This document shows positions 55,457 to 64,000 of a stretch of DNA of 64,000 nucleotides, in pieces. The notes beneath the pieces are model-generated. The model made no database searches. It was not told the origin of the DNA and worked only from the letters and a program-made list of their open reading frames with translations. The stretch is from NCBI RefSeq assembly GCF_001548115.1, contig NZ_AP014821.1, forward strand, positions 2,049,262 to 2,113,261, written 5' to 3'. The translations under genes were made by a program, and so were the position numbers. This DNA comes from Geminocystis sp. NIES-3709. GTDB taxonomy: Bacteria; Cyanobacteriota; Cyanobacteriia; Cyanobacteriales; Cyanobacteriaceae. Every line of letters starts with the position of its first letter. Positions within the stretch are counted from its first letter, which is position 1.

Positions 55457-56023
55457 ATGATTAAAAGTAATTTTTTAATGAAATCAATGATCAATTTACG
55501 TCCGGCAACTCCCGATGATTTAGAATTATTGAAATATTGGGATGAGCAACCCCATGTTATAGCTTCAGATCCGAATGATGATTGGCACTGGGAAGTCGAG
55601 CTTCATCGAAATCCCCATTGGCGAGAGCAATTAATTGCGGAAATGGACGGACATCCCATTGGCTTTGTTCAAATAATAGATCCAGCCCTTGAAGAAAGTC
55701 ATTATTGGGGAGAAATTCCGAGTAATCTTCGTGCTATTGATATTTGGATTGGGAAAGAAACCGATTTAGGTAAAGGCTATGGTACAAAAATGATGAAACT
55801 CGCACTAGAACGTTGTTTTTCTGATAAGAAGGTATCGGCAGTCTTAGTTGATCCTTTAAAAGATAACACTCGAGCCCATCGTTTCTATGAGAATTTGGGT
55901 TTTAAATTTATCGAAAGCCGTTACTTTGGTGATGATCACTGTTTCGTCTATTGTTTGGAAAGAAATTTTTATCAACAAGTTATCCATGATAACATGACTC
56001 AATCTGTTGATATTCTAGGTTAA
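55457..56023 (+). CDS. GNAT family N-acetyltransferase
   Basis: About 188 residues from ATG 55457; ATGs at 55478 and 55487 are later options and a TTG lies 12 bp upstream. The GNAT acetyl-CoA fold is visible: LRPATPDDLELLKYWDEQPH, HPIGFVQIIDP, AIDIWIGKETDLGKGYGTKM (pyrophosphate-binding loop), VSAVLVDPLKDNTRAHRFYE, NLGFKFIESRYFGDDHCFVY. The N-terminal part and WDEQPHV resemble aminoglycoside 6'-N-acetyltransferases of the AAC(6')-Ib-like group. In a cyanobacterium the natural substrate may be different. Divergent from the molybdoenzyme gene. Confidence 0.85.
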   Translation: MIKSNFLMKSMINLRPATPDDLELLKYWDEQPHVIASDPNDDWHWEVELHRNPHWREQLIAEMDGHPIGFVQIIDPALEESHYWGEIPSNLRAIDIWIGKETDLGKGYGTKMMKLALERCFSDKKVSAVLVDPLKDNTRAHRFYENLGFKFIESRYFGDDHCFVYCLERNFYQQVIHDNMTQSVDILG

Positions 56024-56386
56024 TTTGTAAATGAGCGATCGCAGGAATGAGAGGTTTAGTTTCTGCAACAGTAAGACTAACTCTTACCACGATTATCTTG
56101 ACTGATATATAGATAACTTTTTTATAGTTTTACCGATATTCGTAACTTGCTTATTTGCCTATGTGACATCCTATTTACTAGGTGGTGAACCTATTTTATA
56201 CTGTTTTATTGAGAAACACTTTCCAAAAATTAAGTAAATCTACGGATTTTTATGATTTTTAGGTTTATAAATGAGCGACATTCTATAATAAACTAGATTT
56301 TATAGTAGTTTAATAAAATTAAGATTTTTTAATATTTCTTATTTTACAATTAGTAATAGTCATGGCTCATAGTTCTTAGCCTAATC
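56024..56386. other. intergenic region upstream of rpaB
   Basis: 363 AT-rich bases between GNAT and the rpaB promoter. One HIP1-like CGATCGC lies near 56037. I looked for paired TTACA direct repeats (the HLR1 site RpaB binds) and saw only single TTACA copies, so autoregulation is not supported by sight. Confidence 0.4.
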
Positions 56387-56415
56387 TTGACTGCTATATA
56401 TACTAAAAATATATT
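56387..56415 (+). promoter_or_regulatory. putative rpaB promoter
   Basis: TTGACT (56387-56392) and TATATT (56410-56415) are 17 bp apart. Transcription would start near 56422, leaving a leader of only about 17 nt that contains AGGAG at 56426-56430. Confidence 0.5.
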
Positions 56416-56438
56416 AAAAATTTATAGGAGTTAAAACT

Positions 56439-57176
56439 TTGGAGAATCATAAAGAAAAAATTTTAGTAGTAGATGATGAGGCTAGTATTCGCCGTATTTT
56501 AGAAACCCGTTTATCCATGATTGGTTATGATGTTGTCACCGCCGCCGATGGAGAAGATGCGATCGCCACATTCCATGCAACTCAACCAGATTTGGTGGTT
56601 TTAGACGTAATGATGCCTAAATTAGACGGTTACGGTGTCTGTCAAGAATTACGCAAAGAATCAGACATTCCCATTATTATGTTAACGGCTTTGGGTGATG
56701 TCGCCGATCGAATTACGGGGTTAGAGTTGGGTGCAGATGATTATGTAGTTAAACCCTTTTCTCCGAAAGAATTAGAGGCTCGTATTCGCTCCGTATTACG
56801 AAGAATTGATAAAACAGGTACAGCAGGAATTCCTAGTTCTGGGGTAATATCCATTAACAGTATCCGTATTGATACTAATAAAAGACAAGTATATAAAGGT
56901 GATCAACGGATTCGTTTAACAGGCATGGAGTTTAGCCTGTTGGAATTGTTGGTAAGTAAATCGGGAGATGCTTTTTCTCGATCAGAAATATTACAAGAAG
57001 TGTGGGGATATACACCAGAGCGTCACGTGGACACAAGAGTCGTAGATGTTCATGTGTCTCGTTTAAGAGCTAAATTAGAAGAAGATCCCAGTAATCCTGA
57101 ACTTATTTTAACTGCTAGAGGTACTGGTTATCTCTTTCAAAGAATTTTAGAACCGGGAGAGAAAAAACCTAGTTAG
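56439..57176 (+). CDS. rpaB: response regulator RpaB (OmpR family)
   Basis: 245 residues. Receiver domain: acidic pair VVDDEAS (12-13), phospho-acceptor Asp56 in LVVLDVMMP, switch residues in MLTALGDVADR, and Lys in DDYVVKPFSPKEL. A PSSGVISINSIRI linker leads to the OmpR winged-helix domain (RLTGMEFSLLELLVS, EVWGYTPERHVDTRVVDVHV, LTARGTGYLFQRI). This matches RpaB/Ycf27, an essential cyanobacterial regulator of photosystem and high-light genes, partner of histidine kinase NblS. The start is TTG with AGGAG eight bases upstream, which decides the start. The kinase is not in the window. Confidence 0.93.
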   Translation: MENHKEKILVVDDEASIRRILETRLSMIGYDVVTAADGEDAIATFHATQPDLVVLDVMMPKLDGYGVCQELRKESDIPIIMLTALGDVADRITGLELGADDYVVKPFSPKELEARIRSVLRRIDKTGTAGIPSSGVISINSIRIDTNKRQVYKGDQRIRLTGMEFSLLELLVSKSGDAFSRSEILQEVWGYTPERHVDTRVVDVHVSRLRAKLEEDPSNPELILTARGTGYLFQRILEPGEKKPS

Positions 57177-57282
57177 TGAATAATTATAGATTTCCTTTAG
57201 CAGACTTTTGCTATTAACCTTGTAATTTATGTCAAAATGGGTTGATCCCTAACTGCTAACTGCTAATTTCTCATTATTCAAG

Positions 57283-57933
57283 ATGGCACAAAAACAAGAA
57301 AATCAGTTTATCCAAAATTTGCCCTTAGTTGCAGGAATTATGGGCGGTTTTTTGTTGATGATTAATCGTTTAACTACTCCCACCGTATTAGATTCTCAAG
57401 CTCGATCGGATGCTCTGGGGGTAATTCTTTGTGCTATGCTTTTATTGACGAGTATTTTGCTACGGCAAATAAAATCTGTCCCCCCCCAAAGCGTTACTTT
57501 GATTGGTGAGGAAGGTATTGAATTTGACCCTGATTTATCTGAAGTAGTTAAAACTGAATTAGCATGGGCAAGTCATCTTATTCTCAATAATACTGTTACT
57601 AAGTCGATCGTGGTTTATTATCAGGGTAAAACTCTATTGCGTAGAGGAGTTTTTGGTGAAAATAATACCATCACCCCCGGTACAATTTTGCAAAGAGTGA
57701 TGACGACTCAAAAACCTGTTTATCTAGTTGATTTAAAACATTATCCGGGTAAAATTGAGTTTGATTATCTCCCTTCTAATATTCAAGGCTTAATCTGTAT
57801 TCCGTTACAAAATCAAGGGGTTGTTATCCTAGCAACAAACATTCCTCGTAGCTATACAAAACAAGATGAATCATGGATTCAAGGCATTACCGAAAAAATA
57901 GCACTGACAATAAACTCAAACACACCTAAATAG
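57283..57933 (+). CDS. cofactor assembly of complex C subunit B (CCB2/CCB4-like)
   Basis: 216 residues. Two hydrophobic N-terminal segments (about 14-30, LPLVAGIMGGFLLMI, and 43-62, SDALGVILCAMLLLTSILL) precede a soluble GAF-like domain with LAWASHLILNNTVTKSIVVY, LRRGVFGE, and QGLICIPLQNQGVVILATNI. The arrangement fits the DUF2930 family, CCB2/CCB4, which in chloroplasts is needed for covalent haem c(i) attachment to cytochrome b6. The same job in thylakoids is inferred. It follows rpaB by about 105 bp, which includes a STRR (57248-57269). Confidence 0.75.
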   Translation: MAQKQENQFIQNLPLVAGIMGGFLLMINRLTTPTVLDSQARSDALGVILCAMLLLTSILLRQIKSVPPQSVTLIGEEGIEFDPDLSEVVKTELAWASHLILNNTVTKSIVVYYQGKTLLRRGVFGENNTITPGTILQRVMTTQKPVYLVDLKHYPGKIEFDYLPSNIQGLICIPLQNQGVVILATNIPRSYTKQDESWIQGITEKIALTINSNTPK

Positions 57934-58085
57934 TTAAGGGTAGGCTTATTGACAACAAATAAGAATTTTATCAATTTTTAGTAATATTAAACTATGCAAG
58001 TTAAAGGTGTTTTAGCTTAAAACAAAGTTAATTATATACTAAATAACGAAATATCAAGAATTTTAATAGTGTTTTAGCTTATTCC

Positions 58086-59042
58086 ATGAATTATTTAATT
58101 AAAAGAATCTTGATTTCTCTACCTACATTATTAGCTATTAGTGTGGTTATATTTTTTATATTAGCTCTTGCTCCGGGTGATCCACTCAGTGAGTTTGGTT
58201 CTAATCCTAATATTACCGCAGAAATAAGAGAAAATATTAGAAAATCTTTAGGTTTAGATCAACCTATTTATGTTCGCTATTTTAAGTGGCTTGGGGCTTT
58301 TTTTCGAGGAGATTTAGGTTATTCTTTTAATAGTCGAAGTCCTGTTATAGATTTGATTTGGCAACGTCTTCCTAATACTTTAATGATTGTGGGAATTGCT
58401 TATTTAATAAGCATTATTATTGCTATTCCTATGGGTTTAATTTCAGCAGTTAAACGTTATTCTTTACTCGATAATATTCTCACTTCGATCGCACTTTTTG
58501 GCTATTCTATTCCTCCTTTTTTCACGGGATTATTATTAATAATTATCTTTAGTGTGAAACTAAAATGGCTACCTTTTATTTATGATAGTAATTTAATTGT
58601 TACTGATTTTACTTCTTTTTTAGCTCAAATAAAACAGTCTATAATGCCGATCATAGTATTAAGTTTATATCAAACGGCGGTGCTAATGCGATTTATGCGA
58701 TCGTCTGTTACCGAAGAATTAAGCCATGATTATGTACGAACAGCTTATAGTAAAGGATTAAATACTTATCAAGTAGTTGTTAAACATATTTTACGCAATG
58801 CTTTAATACCTGTTGTTACCCTCATTGCATTAGATATTCCTAGTATTTTTACTGGTGCATTAGTTACAGAACAAATTTTTCGTATTCCGGGTATCGGTGC
58901 ATTATTGATTGAATCTATTTATCGTAGTGATACTCCCGTAGTTATGGCGATCGCAATGATTTATGGTATTTTAATTGTGATATTTAATTTAATTGCTGAT
59001 TTAAGTTATTCATGGCTAGATCCTAGGGTTACTATCAATTAA
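58086..59042 (+). CDS. ABC transporter permease, DppB/OppB type
   Basis: 318 residues with six membrane segments. The N-terminal IKRILISLPTLLAISVVIFF and LAPGDPLSEFG are typical of peptide-uptake permeases (DppB/OppB). A conserved LGLDQPIYVRYFKWLG periplasmic loop follows, and the EAA-like cytoplasmic loop is at YVRTAYSKGLNTYQVVVKHILRN. The final GILIVIFNLIADLSYSWLDP is a family hallmark. No second permease, ATPase or binding protein gene lies in the window, so its partners must be elsewhere. Substrate may be peptides or nickel; this cannot be decided. Confidence 0.9.
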   Translation: MNYLIKRILISLPTLLAISVVIFFILALAPGDPLSEFGSNPNITAEIRENIRKSLGLDQPIYVRYFKWLGAFFRGDLGYSFNSRSPVIDLIWQRLPNTLMIVGIAYLISIIIAIPMGLISAVKRYSLLDNILTSIALFGYSIPPFFTGLLLIIIFSVKLKWLPFIYDSNLIVTDFTSFLAQIKQSIMPIIVLSLYQTAVLMRFMRSSVTEELSHDYVRTAYSKGLNTYQVVVKHILRNALIPVVTLIALDIPSIFTGALVTEQIFRIPGIGALLIESIYRSDTPVVMAIAMIYGILIVIFNLIADLSYSWLDPRVTIN

Positions 59043-59045
59043 TCG

Positions 59046-59086
59046 AGGGAAAAGGGAACAGGAAAAAGTAATAATAATTGATTTAA
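59046..59086. repeat. dispersed GGGAAAAGGGAA...TAATTGATTTA repeat, copy
   Basis: GAGGGAAAAGGGAACAGG followed by AAAAAGTAATAATAATTGATTT, directly after the permease stop. It matches 13972-14003 with a small internal insertion. A CTGTCCACTTGTCCACTTGTC heptad-type repeat follows near 59180. Confidence 0.45.
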
Positions 59087-59233
59087 AATATAGAAAAATT
59101 AATTTTACACACTTATTTCCTAAATTTAATTCTTTTGATAAGGAAATTTAGGTCAACTATCGCGCTTAAATCCTTCTAACTGTCCACTTGTCCACTTGTC
59201 TCTATCGACAGAAAATTACATAATGGTTTTTTC

Positions 59234-59677
59234 TTACCATTTTTTGTACGGTAAAAATTTACCACACATTACGACTTGTACTCGATCGCCTTTAGGATCT
59301 GGAATTTTTTCCACATCTAAGGTAAAGTCAATAGCACTCATGATACCATCTCCGAATTTTTCTTGGATCACGTCCTTTAAAGGCATTCCATATACCTGCA
59401 TAATTTCATAAAAACGATAAATTAAAGGATCAGTAGGAATTACAGGGTCTAATGAACCTTTAACGGGGGGAATAGTTAATTCTTCAACTAACTCTAAGGG
59501 TAAATCCAAAGTTTCTAAAATTGTTTTTGCTTCTGATTCATTAGCGGTAGCTTGACGATAAAAAACAGAAGCAATCCAGACTTCATCTTGACCTAAAATT
59601 TTTTCTAACTCTTGAAATGTAATACCTTTTGCTTTTTTTGCCTTTAATAATGTTTCTGTGATTTTTGCGATCGCCAT
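59234..59677 (-). CDS. cynS: cyanate hydratase (cyanase)
   Basis: CynS converts cyanate and bicarbonate to ammonia and CO2. I use ATG 59677, giving 147 residues, normal for the family; an upstream extension of 18 residues in the same frame is not family-like. The N-terminal DNA-binding-like helical domain ([20 protein letters not shown]) is followed by the catalytic domain with Arg88 and Glu91 ([13 protein letters not shown]) and Ser114 ([11 protein letters not shown]). The 3- and 23-residue spacings equal those of Arg96, Glu99 and Ser122 of E. coli. No cynABD transporter is adjacent. Confidence 0.95.
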   Translation of the reverse strand: MAIAKITETLLKAKKAKGITFQELEKILGQDEVWIASVFYRQATANESEAKTILETLDLPLELVEELTIPPVKGSLDPVIPTDPLIYRFYEIMQVYGMPLKDVIQEKFGDGIMSAIDFTLDVEKIPDPKGDRVQVVMCGKFLPYKKW

Positions 59678-60249
59678 ATTTATTTTGGTTGTAAAATAGT
59701 AAGTATTAATTATCAGATTCTTAAGTTTCAATCAAATGTATTTTTAGATACAATTTCTAAAACAAGATTGATAAAAATCGTGACTGATGTGTGATTGGTG
59801 GATGTTTTTAACGATTTGGAGGATGGAAAAAGTAAAAGTATAGTCATTAAAAATAAGAATGAAACAGTTTAATAATATTAAAAATTTTCAAAAATCTTGA
59901 TTGGTGCACAATGGCCACCTTACATAATTTCTCTAACTGTCTCAGTGTTATTTTAACTAACTATATGTGTAAAAAACCAACTTATCAAAATTATAACCAA
60001 CGCCGTACTCGTCAATAATCGATCGTTGTAAGCCCTTCTGGACTTTATCAATAAATATTAACGGTACACTACATAAATCCTCAAAATAAATAGGATAGAT
60101 AAATATACAGTCAAAATCAATCAATAACAATTATGACCATTAAAGGTTCTACCAATCATATTACGCTAAACTATTAAAGTAATACCAAAATAATAAATAA
60201 AGGAAATAATGCGTCTTAGCTTACCATATTTCGTTTCCCACTGAAAGCA
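59678..60249. other. intergenic region downstream of the rRNA operon
   Basis: About 570 bp between cynS and the 5S terminator, AT-rich. It includes a HIP1-like TCGATCG near 60019 and several short chance frames. One reads MCKKPTYQNYNQRRTRQ near 59965, too short to support. I see no RNA or gene. Confidence 0.45.
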
Positions 60250-60285
60250 CCAAAAAGCACCCTGATTTAAGAAGGATGCTTTTTG
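60250..60285 (-). terminator. rho-independent terminator of the rRNA operon
   Basis: On the minus strand AAAAAGCATCC and GGGTGCTTTTT pair around an 11-base loop and end in a T-run. It lies about 30 nt past the 5S 3' end. Confidence 0.7.
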
Positions 60286-60315
60286 TTTCATATGAGATGA
60301 GATGAGTTAATGTTA

Positions 60316-60434
60316 AAGCTGGCATGGAACTATTGTCCCAACGGGCTACCCCATTAGTATCGTCGCCGCGATTGCGTTTCACCCACGAGTTCGGGATGGT
60401 TCGCAGTGGTTCCACAATGCTACACACACCAGCT
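60316..60434 (-). rRNA. rrf: 5S rRNA
   Basis: On the minus strand, the sequence starts with AGCTGGTGTGTGTAGC and ends with CATGCCAGCT, forming the terminal helix. Internal GTGGAACCACTGCGAACCAT and CCGAACTCGTGGGTGAAACG are the conserved 5S blocks. Ends are accurate within a few bases. Confidence 0.9.
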
Positions 60435-60489
60435 AATTCCTTGAAGTTTTCCTTCAAGACTGCATAAAAAAGTAGATCGATTTTAAGAT

Positions 60490-63268
<2,779 letters not shown>

Positions 63269-63372
63269 GTCTGTGATTTCTACAGCTTTTTCTACCTACT
63301 TTTTTTATGCAGTTTTCAAGGTTCTTACTGAACTTTTGTTCAGCATTCTATTTTAGATGCTGAATTGTTCCC

Positions 63373-63445
63373 TGGAGATAAGCGGACTCGAACCGCTGAC
63401 ATCCTGCTTGCAAAGCAGGCGCTCTACCAACTGAGCTATACCCCC
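63373..63445 (-). tRNA. tRNA-Ala (anticodon TGC)
   Basis: In the 16S-23S spacer. On the minus strand the gene starts GGGGGTATAGCTCAGTTGGT, with anticodon arm CCTGC-TTTGCAA-GCAGG and T arm GGTTCGAGTCC. Acceptor GGGGGTA pairs with TATCTCC. CCA not encoded. Confidence 0.96.
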
Positions 63446-63464
63446 TTCATACTCCTCTGAGTAA

Positions 63465-63538
<74 letters not shown>

Positions 63539-63611
63539 AAGCCCATGAACCCTCTCTCTAGTTTAAAAGCCATTTTCTACACTCTTGATTGACTTCTCTC
63601 GAAGTCTCCCT

Positions 63612-64000
<389 letters not shown>

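Noticed and set aside
56024-56386. HLR1 site (RpaB autoregulation)
   Set aside because: Only single TTACA copies were seen, not the spaced direct repeat.
59678-59731. 18-residue N-terminal extension of cyanase
   Set aside because: Family length, and the alignment of catalytic residues to E. coli numbering, favour ATG 59677.

Overview
The window is chromosomal DNA from a cyanobacterium. It is AT-rich and carries many CGATCG/GCGATCGC (HIP1-type) palindromes and heptad-type short tandem repeats. Its gene set is diagnostic: psbK, ndhL, the regulator RpaB, an FtsH2-like thylakoid protease, a CCB-type cytochrome b6f assembly factor, sucrose-phosphate synthase, and type IV pilus genes pilMNOQ without pilP. 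The style resembles small unicellular forms such as Geminocystis/Cyanobacterium, but that placement is an impression and was not tested.

Layout. 1-9.2 kb: 5' part of sucrose-phosphate synthase, a Uma2 nuclease, an MFS transporter, larB, DedA and several conserved cyanobacterial proteins of unknown function. 9.3-17.1 kb: citramalate synthase, DUF29, alanine racemase, PhoH, a DUF697 GTPase, MazG and a DUF2227 protein. 17.1-17.7 kb: tRNA-Val and tRNA-Gln, each with a clear promoter, flanking a fossil of an IS701-type transposase. 17.8-23.6 kb: a DUF707-like protein, the PP2C-ndhL-DUF3007-trpA gene string and a tandem PTPS/QueD protein. 23.7-26.0 kb: two back-to-back insertion sequences (IS5 and IS1 type). 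26-33.5 kb: pheT, proA, hemC, a frameshifted IS701-type element and coaE. 33.7-38.9 kb: a CHAT protease-like membrane protein, psbK (45 aa, easily missed), an ABM-domain membrane protein and ftsH. 39-43.8 kb: the pilM-N-O-Q operon. 44-53 kb: a GHL10 glycosidase-like protein, an HTH protein, a very large secreted RTX/metalloprotease protein with recent 297-bp tandem duplications, a decayed HicA/antitoxin module and a small Cys/His protein. 53-59.7 kb: an FdhF/YdeP-type molybdoenzyme, GNAT, rpaB, the CCB factor, a lone peptide ABC permease and cyanase. 60.2-64 kb: an rRNA operon on the minus strand (16S-tRNA-Ile-tRNA-Ala-23S-5S), with 16S cut by the window edge.

Most genes are housekeeping, or conserved in cyanobacteria, and stand singly or in short operons. 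Mobile and decaying DNA is concentrated at 17.2-17.5, 23.7-26.0, 31.2-32.7 and 52.3-52.6 kb. I see no CRISPR array, prophage or obvious defence island. The signals most worth follow-up are the palindromic repeats that appear to have entered pheT in frame, the nonsense-truncated HicA with a stub of its antitoxin, the near-identical RTX units, the small Cys/His protein beside the toxin remnant, and several unnamed dispersed intergenic repeats.
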